From: Bradyrhizobium japonicum USDA 6
GTDB lineage: Bacteria; Pseudomonadota; Alphaproteobacteria; Rhizobiales; Xanthobacteraceae
DNA length: 64,000 bases
Assembly: GCF_000284375.1 (NCBI RefSeq)
Contig: NC_017249.1
Location: 806,001-870,000, forward strand
Direction of reading: 5' to 3'
The position numbers were made by a program, and so were the translations under genes. This document shows positions 24,480 through 34,260 of the stretch, piece by piece. How positions within the stretch are numbered: position 1 is the stretch's first letter; each line of letters begins with the position of its first letter. Under the pieces are notes generated by a model. It made no database searches and had not been told where the DNA came from. It saw only the letters and a list, made by a program, of their open reading frames with translations.

Positions 24480-24508
24480 GATATAGCCCTTTCCGTCCTC
24501 CCGGACAA
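24480..24508 (-). promoter_or_regulatory. Candidate sigma70 promoter for rimP operon
   Basis: On the minus strand TTGTCC (24503-24508), a 17-bp spacer, then TATATC (24480-24485). Transcription would begin near 24473, about 30 nt before the attenuator hairpin. Confidence 0.5.
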
Positions 24509-24659
24509 GGCCCATCGCGGGAAAGACGAGGCTTTTTGCGGCCCGGCCTGTGGCCCCCCGCGCAACGCTTCCTTCATCTAGCAGGCCTAAATTCCCTGAT
24601 TGTGGGGCGGCTTGGACCAAGGGCGCACCCGCGGCGTGCCCTGTACGAGTTGCGTTTTC

Positions 24660-25742
24660 ATGACCGCTGCCACGTCGCTCATTCCCGGACTGGACGAGAT
24701 CGTCAAACGCGGCGACCCCCGGCGTCGCGGCGAGATTGCGCGCGCCATCGCCCAATTGTTCTTCCAGGACGCCGAGAAGCTCCGTCCCGATCTCGTCGAT
24801 CTCTTCGACAATCTGCTGATCGATCTCGTTCCGCATGCCGAGCTCGCCTCGCGCGTCGACCTCGCCGAGCGCTTCTCGCGCCTGAACAATGCGCCGCCGC
24901 ATCTGGTGAGCCAGCTCGCGCGTGAAAACGAGATCATGGTGGCGGGCCCCGTGCTGCGCCGCTCGCTGGTGCTCGACGACGCCGCGCTCGTCGAGATCGC
25001 GCGGCTGAAGGGCCAGGGCCATCTGCTGGCGATGACCGAGCGCCCGGTACTGTCAGCTGCCATCACCGACGTGCTGGTCGAGCGCGGCGATCGCGACGTG
25101 GTGCGCCGCGCCGCGGGCAATGCCGGTGCGGTGTTCTCGCAAGGCAGCTATTCCGAGCTGATCAAGCGTGCGTCGCAGGACGGCGTGCTGACGCTCAAGA
25201 TCGGCCAGCGCAACGATCTCTCGGGCGAGCACCTGAAACAGCTGCTCGACGGCACGCTCGACGTCATCCGCCGCCGCCTCTCGAGCGTGGTCAATCCCGT
25301 GCGCCAGGCCGAGATCAAGCGCGCCATGGCGGCGATCGAGGAGGCCGCGCTGCCGCCGGGGCCGCGCCGCGATTTCTCGGCGGCACAGCGCACGGTGCTG
25401 ACCTTGCATCGCGAGGGTCATCTCGGCGAGAGCGCGCTGCTCGGCTTCGCCAAGGCGCTCAAATACGAGGAATCGATCGCCTCGCTCGCGGCGATGTCCG
25501 GTGTCCGCCTCTCGATCCTCGATCGCCTGGTCGCCGGCGACCGCTACGATCCGATCCTGATCCTGGGCCGCGTGCTCAATCTCGGCTGGCCTACGGTGCG
25601 CGCGCTGATCCTGATGTGGTACGGCCCGCATCGCACGCCGGCCGATGCCGATCTCGAGCAGGCGCGCGTGAACTTCACGCGCCTGATGCCGTCGACGGCC
25701 GAGCGCGTCGTGAAATTCTGGCGCAACCGCCAGACGATCTAG
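24660..25742 (+). CDS. DUF2336 protein
   Basis: A 360-residue, mostly helical protein assigned to DUF2336, a family common in alphaproteobacteria with no settled function. It starts [20 protein letters not shown] and includes [35 protein letters not shown] and the helix repeat [19 protein letters not shown]. There is no signal peptide or membrane segment. ATG 24660 is the first codon of the recognisable homology. Its stop overlaps the trmB stop in a CTAG shared by both strands. It sits alone on the plus strand between minus-strand core genes. Confidence 0.8.
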   Translation: MTAATSLIPGLDEIVKRGDPRRRGEIARAIAQLFFQDAEKLRPDLVDLFDNLLIDLVPHAELASRVDLAERFSRLNNAPPHLVSQLARENEIMVAGPVLRRSLVLDDAALVEIARLKGQGHLLAMTERPVLSAAITDVLVERGDRDVVRRAAGNAGAVFSQGSYSELIKRASQDGVLTLKIGQRNDLSGEHLKQLLDGTLDVIRRRLSSVVNPVRQAEIKRAMAAIEEAALPPGPRRDFSAAQRTVLTLHREGHLGESALLGFAKALKYEESIASLAAMSGVRLSILDRLVAGDRYDPILILGRVLNLGWPTVRALILMWYGPHRTPADADLEQARVNFTRLMPSTAERVVKFWRNRQTI

Positions 25743-26449
25743 CGCCGCCTGAACCGCAAGTAAGTCGTCTTGCGCCCTTCGCGCGTGGCCTTCCGGCCGT
25801 AGCGCGTCATGGTGTAGCCCGCCCATGGCTGCCGGAAATCGTCGGCGCGTTCGGCGAGCCAGACGAAATCCTGCGAGCGCGCCAGATGCGACAGCGTCCA
25901 GGCGCAGTAATCGTCGATGTCGCAGACGAAACGGAATTCGCCGCCCGCCTTCAGCACGCGTGCCATCGCAGCGATGGTGCGGTCCTGGACGAAGCGCCGC
26001 TTCCAGTGCCGCCGCTTCGGCCAGGGATCGGGATGGATCAGGTCGATCCGCGACAGCGATGCCGGCGGCAGCCAGGCCAGGAGCTCGGCGGCATCGCCCG
26101 CGAACAGACGGATGTTGCCGATATTGGCGGCCTCGATCTGCGCGAGGATCTTTGCCATGCCGTTGACATAGGGCTCGCAGCCGATGAAGCCGGTCGTGGC
26201 GAAGGTCTGGGCCTCCGCCGCAAGATGCTCGCCGCCGCCGAAGCCGATCTCGAGCCGCACATCGTCCGCCGCGGGACCGAAAATCTCGTTGGCATTCGTC
26301 GGCTTCTCGCCCGCGATGTCGAGCGAAAGATGCGGCAGCAGATGATCGATCAGCTCGGCCTGGTGCTGCCTGAGCTTGTGGCCCTTGCGGCGCCCGAAGA
26401 AGGCGCGCTCGCTGTCATCGCGATCGGGGTCTGATTTTCGTTCGCTCAT
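25739..26449 (-). CDS. trmB: tRNA (guanine-46-N7) methyltransferase TrmB
   Basis: SAM-dependent methyltransferase forming m7G46 in tRNA. The 236-residue Rossmann protein has VRLEIGFGGGEHLAAEA (SAM-binding loop near 66), GCEPYVNGMAKIL, and the family signature IHPDPWPKRRHWKRRF near 138, with GYTMTRYGRKA towards the end. It overlaps the upstream M20 peptidase by ATGA and ends in the CTAG shared with the DUF2336 gene. Confidence 0.95.
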   Translation of the reverse strand: MSERKSDPDRDDSERAFFGRRKGHKLRQHQAELIDHLLPHLSLDIAGEKPTNANEIFGPAADDVRLEIGFGGGEHLAAEAQTFATTGFIGCEPYVNGMAKILAQIEAANIGNIRLFAGDAAELLAWLPPASLSRIDLIHPDPWPKRRHWKRRFVQDRTIAAMARVLKAGGEFRFVCDIDDYCAWTLSHLARSQDFVWLAERADDFRQPWAGYTMTRYGRKATREGRKTTYLRFRRR

Positions 26450-27573
26450 CGCAGCGTCTGGTACAGGCGATGGAGCAGCCGCGCGCGGGGTTCGAGCGAC
26501 GAGACGTAGATCTGCTCATAATGGGTGTGTGCGCCCTTGCCGTCGACGCCGAGTCCATCGAGCGTTGCGGTGTGGGCGGCGGTGAAATTGCCATCCGAGC
26601 CGCCGCCGGTGTGGGTGTCGACCAGCTCGAAGCCGATCTCGGTGGCAAGCGACTTCGCATGCTCGTACAGCGAGGCGCCTGCATTGCTCTTCTCATAGGG
26701 CGGACGGTTGAGCCCGCCCGTAACCTTGACGGTGACGCCATCCGTCTTCGATGTCAGCCCGAGGATCTTGCCGACGAACTCTTCCGCATCGGCAAAGCTC
26801 GGCACGCGCAGGTCGACTTCGGCATAGGCCTCCTCCGGCGTGACGTTGGGGCGCGTGCCGCCGCGCGCCACGCCGACATTCACCGTAACGCCGCGTGCCA
26901 GATCGTTCATCGCCTCCAGCGCCAGGATGACGTTGGCAAGCTCGCGGATCGCGCTGCGGCCATCCTGGGGCCGCGTGCCGGCATGTGCGGGCACACCCTT
27001 GATGAAGACTTCGAATCGTCCGACGCCCTTGCGTCCGGTGACGATCTTGCCGCCGTCGCGCGCGGGCTCCGTCACTAGCACGTATTTGGCCCTGCGCCCT
27101 TCCGCCTCGATCAGCTTGCGCGAGGTCGGGCTGCCGATCTCCTCATCGGAGGTGAACAAATGGGTGATGCCGAGCGGCGAGCGATCGCCGGCGGCGCAGA
27201 GCGCGCGAAAGGCGTGATGGGCGATATAGGCGCCGCCCTTCATGTCGTAGATGCCGGGACCGAACGCGCTGTCGCCTTCGACCTTGAACGGCAGGCGCTC
27301 GATGAATCCCATGGGATGAACGGTATCGAGGTGGCTCAGCACCAAAATGCCCGGCCGGTCCTGGCCCCAGGTCGAGCGTGCAGCGAGATGATCGCCGCAG
27401 CCATCGACGCCGGCGACGCGCTCGAGCGTAACCGGCAGATCGCGGTATTGCTCCGCGACCACGGAGATCAGCCTGTTGACCTGTTCAGGTGTGTCCGTCG
27501 GCGTCTCGATCTCCACCCAGCGGCGGATGCCATCGAGAATGGTTTGTGAATCGAACCAATTGGACTTGGTCAT
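26446..27573 (-). CDS. M20-family metallopeptidase (glutamate carboxypeptidase type)
   Basis: Zinc exopeptidase or amidohydrolase of 375 residues. The metal-site motifs are LVLSHLDTVHP (His-x-Asp near 79), GIYDMKGG (bridging Asp), TSDEEIGSP (catalytic Glu pair) and the C-terminal HTGGGSDGNF. The dimerisation domain includes GVPAHAGTRPQDGRSAI. ATG 27573 gives a family-like start; upstream in-frame codons do not. It overlaps trmB by 4 bp and occupies the place where related rhizobia usually have metK. The substrate is unknown, but the glutamate carboxypeptidase-like subgroup is the best match. Confidence 0.88.
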   Translation of the reverse strand: MTKSNWFDSQTILDGIRRWVEIETPTDTPEQVNRLISVVAEQYRDLPVTLERVAGVDGCGDHLAARSTWGQDRPGILVLSHLDTVHPMGFIERLPFKVEGDSAFGPGIYDMKGGAYIAHHAFRALCAAGDRSPLGITHLFTSDEEIGSPTSRKLIEAEGRRAKYVLVTEPARDGGKIVTGRKGVGRFEVFIKGVPAHAGTRPQDGRSAIRELANVILALEAMNDLARGVTVNVGVARGGTRPNVTPEEAYAEVDLRVPSFADAEEFVGKILGLTSKTDGVTVKVTGGLNRPPYEKSNAGASLYEHAKSLATEIGFELVDTHTGGGSDGNFTAAHTATLDGLGVDGKGAHTHYEQIYVSSLEPRARLLHRLYQTLR

Positions 27574-27689
27574 GAACGCATCTGTGCCTTTGAACCGGAT
27601 CATCGAAGAGGGCGCGCACCAAAAACGCGCCCGCAAATGACGACATAGGCCAGATTTGACGCAGTCTCAAATCGGATTGAGCCGTCGCG

Positions 27690-28103
27690 TCAGCGTTTGT
27701 CGGGACCTTCGCGGGCGGCGATCTGCTCGACGAGATCGACGATCGAGCGGCGCATCTTCGAATCAGTGATTCGGGTGAACGCCTTGGTCAGAGCGAGACC
27801 TTCGGAGGTCGCGAGGAAGTCCGAGACATAGGAAGGCGAGGCGCCTTCGGCGAAGCCGTCCGGGCCAGCCACGCCGCTCGGTCCGCCCTCGAACAGGAAC
27901 GACACGGGCACCTGCAGGATCTCGGCGATCTGCTGGATGCGGCTCGCGCCGACGCGATTCGTGCCCTTCTCGTACTTCTGGATCTGCTGGAAAGTCAGGC
28001 CCAAAGCTTCACCGAGCTTTTCCTGGCTCATGCCCAACATGATGCGGCGCATACGCACGCGGCTGCCGACATATTTGTCAACAGGGTTGGGCGCTTTCGA
28101 CAT
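27690..28103 (-). CDS. XRE-family helix-turn-helix regulator
   Basis: A 137-residue regulator with an N-terminal helix-turn-helix (residues 10-68: RVRMRRIMLGMSQEKLGEAL, LTFQQIQKYEKGTNRVGASR) and a C-terminal helical part with TSEGLALTKAFTRI and MRRSIVDLVEQIA. It corresponds to the regulator found between lnt and metK in rhizobia. ATG 28103 is chosen over a TTG five codons upstream. Its own upstream region contains inverted and direct repeats that may be operators. Targets are unknown. Confidence 0.9.
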   Translation of the reverse strand: MSKAPNPVDKYVGSRVRMRRIMLGMSQEKLGEALGLTFQQIQKYEKGTNRVGASRIQQIAEILQVPVSFLFEGGPSGVAGPDGFAEGASPSYVSDFLATSEGLALTKAFTRITDSKMRRSIVDLVEQIAAREGPDKR

Positions 28104-28216
28104 TTCCTCAGCCTCCAAACATCACCTTCGGCGCAATCACAAGAATGCCTCCGGTGCCAGCATCGTCAAAATCAAACCCTGTTATTGGGAAACATTGCGG
28201 AGAAATTTAGCAACGC

Positions 28217-28290
28217 CCACTGTCTTTCGCAGTGGATGCAGAATGAGGAACCCGTGTGCAGTCTGTCAACCGTGGGACTACGGTTGTCAA
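28217..28290. promoter_or_regulatory. Repeats upstream of the XRE gene
   Basis: CCACTG and CAGTGG (28217-28222, 28230-28235) form an inverted repeat with a 7-bp spacer; CAACCGT and ACGGTTG (28267-28273, 28280-28286) form another. TTGACA on the minus strand occurs twice, 21 bp apart (28264-28269 and 28285-28290). The nearer one could be a -35 with a weak TCATTC -10 at 28241-28246. Autoregulation by the XRE protein is inferred. Confidence 0.4.
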
Positions 28291-28323
28291 AGGATTCCGG
28301 CCACGGCGGCGGCGAGGGCGTGA

Positions 28324-29937
28324 TCAGGGGTGCCGTTTGGCAACACGTCGGCGGACCGCCAGAATCACGGCCAGCGCAACGAGCATGGCTGCGGGCACGT
28401 CGCCCACCCGCGCATAGACGGTCGGCGGAATTGCGGCGGGCAGGTTTGCATCCAAAATGCCTTCGACGCCGAGGCCAAGGCTGGCAACGGTTCGTCCCAC
28501 CGGATCGATCACCGCTGACACGCCGGTATTGGCGGACCGGACCAGCGGCAATCCGAGCTCGATCGCACGCATCCGGGCCTGCTCGAGATGCTGATAGGGA
28601 CCGGTCGACATGCCGAACCAGCCGTCGTTGGTGAGGTTCACGATCCAGCCCGGACGCTCATTGCGGCCGGCGACCTCGCCTGGAAAAATTGCTTCGTAGC
28701 AGATCAGCGGCAGCGCGGGCGGCGCGCCGGGCACCGATAGCGCGTGTCGCACGCTGCCGGGAATGAAGCCGCCGCGCACGCGCGTGAGTTGCTCGAAGCC
28801 GAGCTTCTCCATCAGGTCCTGGTAGGGCAGGAATTCGCCGAACGGCACGAGGTGCAGCTTGTCGTAGACCGAGAGCACGCTGCCGTCGTGATCGATCACG
28901 TAGATCGAGTTGTAGGCGCGCGTGATCGGCGTGCCCCGCGGCAGGTCGGGGGCGCGGACCGAGCCCGTGATCAGCACCGTGCCCTTCGGCAGCAGCTCGG
29001 CGATTTGCGCCATCGCGTCGGCTTCGCGGGTCAGGAAGAACGGAAAGGCGGATTCCGGCCAGATCAGGATGGTGGCATCGCGCACGCCGGTGGATTGCGG
29101 TCCCGAGGCGCGGTCCGACAGCGCCAGGTATTTCTTCATCACCTCCGCCTTGGCGGCGTAGTTGAATTTCGCGTCCTGCTGGAGGTCCGGCTGCATCAGG
29201 CGCAGCTTCACACCCGCGACCATCGTGGTCGGATGCAGCGACAGGCGGATCGCGCCGAAGATGCTCATGACAATCAGAAGTGCAATCGCAGCCGCCGGCG
29301 CGCGCCATGCCGGGCGGCGATCGGGCGTGCGGTCGATCAGCGCCGCCGGGCTTGCGAAGATCGCGACGCTGAGGAACGTCATGCCCCACAGGCCGATCAG
29401 CGACGCCGTCTGCGCCAGCGGCAGCGGCTCGGACAGGGCGTAGCCGAAGGCGTTCCAGGGAAAGCCGGTCAATGCGTGACCGCGCAGCCATTCGGCGATG
29501 GTGAGGCTTGCGGCGAGCGCGAGGATGCGCGTGGCATCCTTGGTCCAGAGCAGGCGGGCCAGCGCGAATCCGATCGCGGTGAAGATGGAGAGATAGGCCG
29601 GCAGGCCAAGCACGGCGAACGGCGTCAGCCACGCGAACACGTCGGCGTCGACGAAGAAGGCGTAGCCGGTCCAGTAGAGGCCGGGGACGAAATAGCCGAG
29701 CCCGAACCAATAGCCCGTCAGTGCCGCGGCGGGGACGCCGCGATATCGTCCGGCGCCCGCGCCGTCGATCAGCCAGACCAGCACCGGGAAGGTAATGAAC
29801 AGCACCGGAAAGACATTGAATGGCGCCAGCGCCAGCACCGACAGCGCACCGCATCCCATCGCGATGAGCGCACGCTTCCACCCCCAGGTGAGGATGATGG
29901 CAAGCGCAATCTGCCGAAACCGCTGGAACGAAGTCAC
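28324..29937 (-). CDS. lnt: Apolipoprotein N-acyltransferase Lnt
   Basis: Inner-membrane enzyme that adds the third acyl chain to lipoproteins. The 537-residue protein has several N-terminal membrane helices (about 20-230), a nitrilase-fold periplasmic domain and a final C-terminal helix. The catalytic triad is Glu295 in LIWPESAFPFF, Lys360 in VYDKLHLVPFGEFLP and Cys413 in LICYEAIFPG. It begins with GTG in a GTGA overlap with corC. Confidence 0.95.
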   Translation of the reverse strand: MTSFQRFRQIALAIILTWGWKRALIAMGCGALSVLALAPFNVFPVLFITFPVLVWLIDGAGAGRYRGVPAAALTGYWFGLGYFVPGLYWTGYAFFVDADVFAWLTPFAVLGLPAYLSIFTAIGFALARLLWTKDATRILALAASLTIAEWLRGHALTGFPWNAFGYALSEPLPLAQTASLIGLWGMTFLSVAIFASPAALIDRTPDRRPAWRAPAAAIALLIVMSIFGAIRLSLHPTTMVAGVKLRLMQPDLQQDAKFNYAAKAEVMKKYLALSDRASGPQSTGVRDATILIWPESAFPFFLTREADAMAQIAELLPKGTVLITGSVRAPDLPRGTPITRAYNSIYVIDHDGSVLSVYDKLHLVPFGEFLPYQDLMEKLGFEQLTRVRGGFIPGSVRHALSVPGAPPALPLICYEAIFPGEVAGRNERPGWIVNLTNDGWFGMSTGPYQHLEQARMRAIELGLPLVRSANTGVSAVIDPVGRTVASLGLGVEGILDANLPAAIPPTVYARVGDVPAAMLVALAVILAVRRRVAKRHP

Positions 29938-31052
29938 TGCGAACCGGTCCCGTCGCTTGGCGGCGGGACGGGCGTGTCGCTGGAAGGCGGTTGACCGCTC
30001 TCAGGCGCGGCCTCGCGGCGGCGGCTCTCGCGCTGGGTACGCGGCGCGGGGCGCTCCTTCCGTGTCGAGATGCGCAGCCGCTTGACGCGGCGCGGATCGG
30101 CATCGAGCACCTCGATCTCGTAATTGCCGGGGCCGGAGATCACCTCGCCGCGCACCGGCAGGCGCCCGACGAAGCTGACGAGATAGCCGCCGAGCGTCTC
30201 GACTTCCTCGCCCGCCTCGCCGGTGACGAAATCCTCGCCGATCACCGTGCGGACGTCGTCGAGGCTGGCGCGGGCGTCTGCAATGAAGGCGTTGTCGGGC
30301 AGCCGCACGATCGAGGGCGGCTCGTCGCTGTCGTGCTCGTCGTCGATCTCGCCGACGATCTGCTCGACGATGTCCTCGAGCGAGACCAACCCGTCGCTGC
30401 CGCCATATTCGTCGACCACCAGCGCCAGATGAATGCGCGTGGCCTGCATCTGCGCCAGCAGGTCGATCGCCCGCATCGACGGCGGCACGTAGAGCAGCTT
30501 GCGGATGATGCGCGCATCCTGCAGCGGTAGCGCCAGGTCGACCGTACGCAGGTCGAGGCCGGCCGGCAGCGGCTTCTTGCGCTTGGTCTTCGTGGCCTCC
30601 GACACCCGTGCGCGCGCAGTCATGAAAGCGAGCAGATCGCGGATGTGGACGATGCCGACGGGGTCGTCCAGCGTCTCGTTGTAGACGACGAGGCGCGAGT
30701 GGCCGGCGCTCTCGAAGCGGTCCATCAATTCGCCGAGCGGGATGTCGCGCTTCACTGCGATGATGTCGGCACGATGCACCATGACGTCGGCGATGCGGCG
30801 CTCGTGCAGACCGAGGATGTTGCGCAACATGGTGCGCTCGACGGTCGAGAAGCCGGTGTCGTCAGGCGTCGTGGCGTCGAGCACGACCTGGAGATCGTCG
30901 CGCACCGATCCCGCCTTCCAGCCGAACAGGGTGCGAATGGCACGCAGCAGCCAGCCTTCCGCGGTCGGCCGCATCACCTCGCCTGATGTCACCACGACCG
31001 GCAAATTCGCGGTATTGCGCGGATTGTCGTGAATAGGGTCGGAATCGGGCAT
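29934..31052 (-). CDS. CBS/CorC_HlyC-domain protein (hemolysin-type, CorC-like)
   Basis: Cytoplasmic protein of 372 residues with paired CBS domains (about 85-205; VMVHRADIIAVKRDIPLGEL and VDEYGGSDGLVSLEDIVEQI) and a C-terminal CorC_HlyC transporter-associated domain (GEEVETLGGYLVSFVGRLPV). It ends in a Pro/Ser/Arg-rich tail. Family members have been tied to Mg or Co efflux and membrane integrity, but function here is unproven. It has no DUF21 membrane domain, so it is the short CorC form. ATG 31052 follows the ybeY stop by 1 bp. Confidence 0.9.
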   Translation of the reverse strand: MPDSDPIHDNPRNTANLPVVVTSGEVMRPTAEGWLLRAIRTLFGWKAGSVRDDLQVVLDATTPDDTGFSTVERTMLRNILGLHERRIADVMVHRADIIAVKRDIPLGELMDRFESAGHSRLVVYNETLDDPVGIVHIRDLLAFMTARARVSEATKTKRKKPLPAGLDLRTVDLALPLQDARIIRKLLYVPPSMRAIDLLAQMQATRIHLALVVDEYGGSDGLVSLEDIVEQIVGEIDDEHDSDEPPSIVRLPDNAFIADARASLDDVRTVIGEDFVTGEAGEEVETLGGYLVSFVGRLPVRGEVISGPGNYEIEVLDADPRRVKRLRISTRKERPAPRTQRESRRREAAPESGQPPSSDTPVPPPSDGTGSQ

Positions 31053-31053
31053 C

Positions 31054-31563
31054 TCAATGAGTCCCCGGGCGGTCTGCATAGGGATCGGGTATGCCGAGAT
31101 GAGACAGGATCTCTCGTTCGAGCGCTTCCATCTCCTCCGCGTCGCCATCGTTGTCGTGGTCGTAGCCGATCAGGTGCAGGAAACCATGCACGGCGAGATG
31201 GCTCAAATGATGATCGAACGGCTTCTGTTCCTCGTCCGCCTCGCGCCGCATGGTCTCGTAGGCGATCGCGATGTCGCCCAGCATGCGCGGCGCATCGCCT
31301 TCCTTCCACTCGCCCTCCGGCTGGAGCGCGGGGAACGACAGCACGTTGGTCGGCTTGTCGATGCCGCGCCAGTTGCTGTTGAGCGTGCGGATGCCGGCAT
31401 CATCGGTCAGCATCACGGCCACTTCGGCGTCGGCAACGTCCTCGTCGACACTTTCGGCGGCGGCCGCCACCGCACGCTGGATCACCGCTTCGGAATCGGG
31501 CTCGCGCTGCCAGCAATCGGCGACGACGAGGACCTCGGTCATGGGAAGGTTTGGATGTGACAT
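31054..31563 (-). CDS. ybeY: Endoribonuclease YbeY (rRNA maturation factor)
   Basis: Zinc endoribonuclease for 16S rRNA 3'-end maturation and ribosome quality control. The 169-residue protein has the signature HLAVHGFLHLIGYDHDND near 125-145, with the three His metal ligands H-x3-H-x5-H, and LNSNWRGIDKPTNVLSFP upstream. It is embedded in the conserved phoH-ybeY-corC order with near-zero spacing to corC. Confidence 0.95.
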   Translation of the reverse strand: MSHPNLPMTEVLVVADCWQREPDSEAVIQRAVAAAAESVDEDVADAEVAVMLTDDAGIRTLNSNWRGIDKPTNVLSFPALQPEGEWKEGDAPRMLGDIAIAYETMRREADEEQKPFDHHLSHLAVHGFLHLIGYDHDNDGDAEEMEALEREILSHLGIPDPYADRPGTH

Positions 31564-31624
31564 CTTGTTTGTTCGGAACCAAAGGACGCCCTGTCCGCGC
31601 CCGTTTGGTCCGGCTGTTGTCTCG

Positions 31625-32680
31625 TTACGATTTACCGGTGGCCGGCCGCTGCGGCGAACCTTCGTAGGCGGCGACGATCCGCGCCACGAGCTCGTGGCGG
31701 ATCACGTCCTCGGCTTTGAAATGAACTTGTGCAATGCCTTCGACGCCGCCCAGCAGGCGCGTCGCTTCCGCAAGGCCCGAAGTCTGGCCGTTCGGCAGGT
31801 CGATCTGCGAGGGATCGCCGGTCACGATCATGCGGCTGTTCTCGCCGAGACGGGTCAAGAACATCTTCATCTGCATCGACGTGGTGTTCTGCGCCTCGTC
31901 CAGGATGATCGCGGCGTTGGTCAGCGTGCGGCCGCGCATGAAGGCGAGCGGTGCGATCTCGATCTCGCCGGTCTGGAGCGCCCGCTCGACGATGCGCGCG
32001 TCCATGAGGTCGTAAAGCGCGTCGTAGATCGGACGGAGATACGGATCGACCTTTTCGCGGAGATCGCCGGGCAAAAAGCCGAGCCGCTCGCCGGCCTCGA
32101 CCGCCGGACGCGACAGGATGATCTTGTCGACTTCCTTGCGCTCGAACAGCTGCGCGGCATGCGCGACCGCGAGCCAGGTCTTGCCAGTGCCGGCGGGGCC
32201 GATGCCGAAGACCAGCTCGTGGCGCTTCAGCGCGCGGATGTAGGAATCCTGCGCGGCGGTGCGCGCGCGCACCGGTCGCTTGCGCAAATTGATGCTGTCG
32301 AAGGTGGATTTGGCCGATTTGGCGTCAAATTCGAACAGCGAGCCCTGTGCGATCACGGCGCGGATCGCACCTTCGACCTCTCCCTGGTCGAGATCCTGCC
32401 CCTTCACGGCCTGCGCGTAGAGTGCCTCCAGCACGCGGCGCGCGGCGTCGCAGCCGTCACGCGTGCCGCCGATGGTGATGTGGTTGCCTTTGGAGTCGAC
32501 CACGACGCCGAGCCGCCGCTCGATCTGGGCGAGATGCTGGCCGTAGGGGCCGACCAGCGCGGAAGCGGCGCGATTGTCGTCGAAGTCGATGACGACCTGG
32601 GTCTCGGGCGGAACTTGCATGTCGCGGTCAAATTTGCGGCTGGGAGCGAACGAAGACGAATCCGATGCGCTTTTTGGCAA
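31625..32680 (-). CDS. phoH: PhoH-like ATPase
   Basis: Cytosolic P-loop ATPase, probably RNA-linked given its constant pairing with ybeY. The 351-residue product has a KH-like N-terminal part, Walker A GPAGTGKTWLAVAHA and Walker B AIILDEAQNTT, then SRMIVTGDPSQIDLP. No ATG suits the start. TTG at 32680 has GGAG 9 nt upstream and gives MPKSASDSSSF; TTG 32695 and ATG 32620 are alternatives. The chosen start lies 4 bp past the miaB stop. Confidence 0.93.
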   Translation of the reverse strand: MPKSASDSSSFAPSRKFDRDMQVPPETQVVIDFDDNRAASALVGPYGQHLAQIERRLGVVVDSKGNHITIGGTRDGCDAARRVLEALYAQAVKGQDLDQGEVEGAIRAVIAQGSLFEFDAKSAKSTFDSINLRKRPVRARTAAQDSYIRALKRHELVFGIGPAGTGKTWLAVAHAAQLFERKEVDKIILSRPAVEAGERLGFLPGDLREKVDPYLRPIYDALYDLMDARIVERALQTGEIEIAPLAFMRGRTLTNAAIILDEAQNTTSMQMKMFLTRLGENSRMIVTGDPSQIDLPNGQTSGLAEATRLLGGVEGIAQVHFKAEDVIRHELVARIVAAYEGSPQRPATGKS

Positions 32681-32684
32681 GGGT

Positions 32685-34079
32685 TCAGGCTCCAATGGCT
32701 TGCGATAAAGCGGGCTCGCGTGCGTTACGCGGCGTCACGAGCTCACCGAGGAAACTATAGCGTTCGAGGCTGTCGATCCGGACCGGCAGGATCTGTCCGA
32801 TGATGTCGGGCGAGGCCATCACATGCGCAGGCTGGAGGAAGGCAGTGCGGCCGACGATCTGGCCCTCCTTGCGGGCCGGACGCTCGAACAGCACATCGAC
32901 CGTTGAGCCAATCGCGGCCTTGTTGAAGGCCGATTGCTGGCTGTCGATCAATTCCTGGAGCCGCTCCAATCGCTGGTCCATCTCGGCGGGGGACACCGTC
33001 TCCTGCATATCCGCAGCCGGCGTTCCCGGCCGGGCGGAGTATTTGAACGAATATGCCGCAGCGTAGCCGATTTGCGTGACAAGCGCGAGGGTGGCGAGAA
33101 AATCTTGCTCGCTTTCGCCGGGGAAGCCCACGATGAAATCTGATGAAAAAGCAATATCTTGGCGCGCGGACCGGAAACGGTCGATGACACGCCGATAATC
33201 ATCGGCGGTATGTTTCCGGTTCATGGCGGCGAGAATCCGGTCCGAACCCGACTGCACCGGCAGGTGCACGAACGGCATCAGCTCACCGAGATCGCGATGG
33301 GCTGCAATCAAGCTGTCATCGACATCGCGGGGATGGCTGGTCGAATAGCGCAGCCGTGCGATGCCCGGAATCTTCGCCAGATGTTCGAGCAGCCGGCCGA
33401 GCGGCCAGCTTGTCCCGTCCGGTCCCTCGCCGTGATAGGCGTTGACGTTCTGCCCGATCAGCGTGAGCTCGCGCACGCCGTTGTCGGCGAGCCGCTTCAC
33501 GTCGTCGACGATCTTCGCCACGGGACGCGAGACTTCGGCGCCGCGGGTATAGGGCACGACGCAGAAGGTGCAGAACTTGTCGCAGCCTTCCTGCACCGTG
33601 ACGAAAGCGGAAATGCCGCGCGCGCGGATCGCATCGGGTTTTGGCTGGGCCAGGAAGCCGAACTTGTCGGCTGCGGGAAATTCGGTCTCGATCGCACGGC
33701 CTTCGTGGCGCGCGCGCTTCAGAAGCTCCGGGAGGTGATGATAGCTCTGCGGGCCGACCACGACGTCAACCACCGGCGCGCGGCGCGTGATCTCCCCACC
33801 TTCGGCCTGCGCGACGCAGCCCGCCACCGCGATCTGCATCGCCCGGCCCCCGCGCGCGGCCTCTTCCTTGGCGACCCGCAGCCGGCCGAGCTCGGAATAG
33901 ACCTTCTCGGAGGCCTTCTCGCGGATATGGCAGGTGTTGAGGATGACGAGGTCGGCATCCTCCGCGTTGGCCGTCTCCACGAATCCTTCCGGAGCCAGCG
34001 TGTCCACCATGCGCTGGGCATCGTAGACGTTCATCTGGCAGCCATATGATTTGATGTGCAGCTTGCGCGGCGGCGTCAT
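32685..34079 (-). CDS. miaB: tRNA-2-methylthio-N6-isopentenyladenosine synthase MiaB
   Basis: Radical-SAM enzyme that methylthiolates i6A37 in tRNA. The 464-residue protein has the N-terminal UPF0004 domain with cluster cysteines 14, 50 and 88, the radical-SAM Cys166-x3-Cys170-x2-Cys173 in [17 protein letters not shown], and a C-terminal TRAM domain from about 380. It lies between fur/HAD and phoH in the conserved minus-strand run. Confidence 0.97.
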   Translation of the reverse strand: MTPPRKLHIKSYGCQMNVYDAQRMVDTLAPEGFVETANAEDADLVILNTCHIREKASEKVYSELGRLRVAKEEAARGGRAMQIAVAGCVAQAEGGEITRRAPVVDVVVGPQSYHHLPELLKRARHEGRAIETEFPAADKFGFLAQPKPDAIRARGISAFVTVQEGCDKFCTFCVVPYTRGAEVSRPVAKIVDDVKRLADNGVRELTLIGQNVNAYHGEGPDGTSWPLGRLLEHLAKIPGIARLRYSTSHPRDVDDSLIAAHRDLGELMPFVHLPVQSGSDRILAAMNRKHTADDYRRVIDRFRSARQDIAFSSDFIVGFPGESEQDFLATLALVTQIGYAAAYSFKYSARPGTPAADMQETVSPAEMDQRLERLQELIDSQQSAFNKAAIGSTVDVLFERPARKEGQIVGRTAFLQPAHVMASPDIIGQILPVRIDSLERYSFLGELVTPRNAREPALSQAIGA

Positions 34080-34260
34080 GGAACCCGGAATTGAGGTGGA
34101 GGACGCCCTTCAGATATAGGCTGGAGGGGCGAAAATCCAGCGATCGACACCCAGCGGGGTGGTTCCGGGGCGCCCGCAAGGCGGGAGAACCCGGATTTCG
34201 GCCCAAAACCTCCGTATTCCGGTTCACGCGTGTGCCCGGCAACGACGATGAGAGGCAGGA

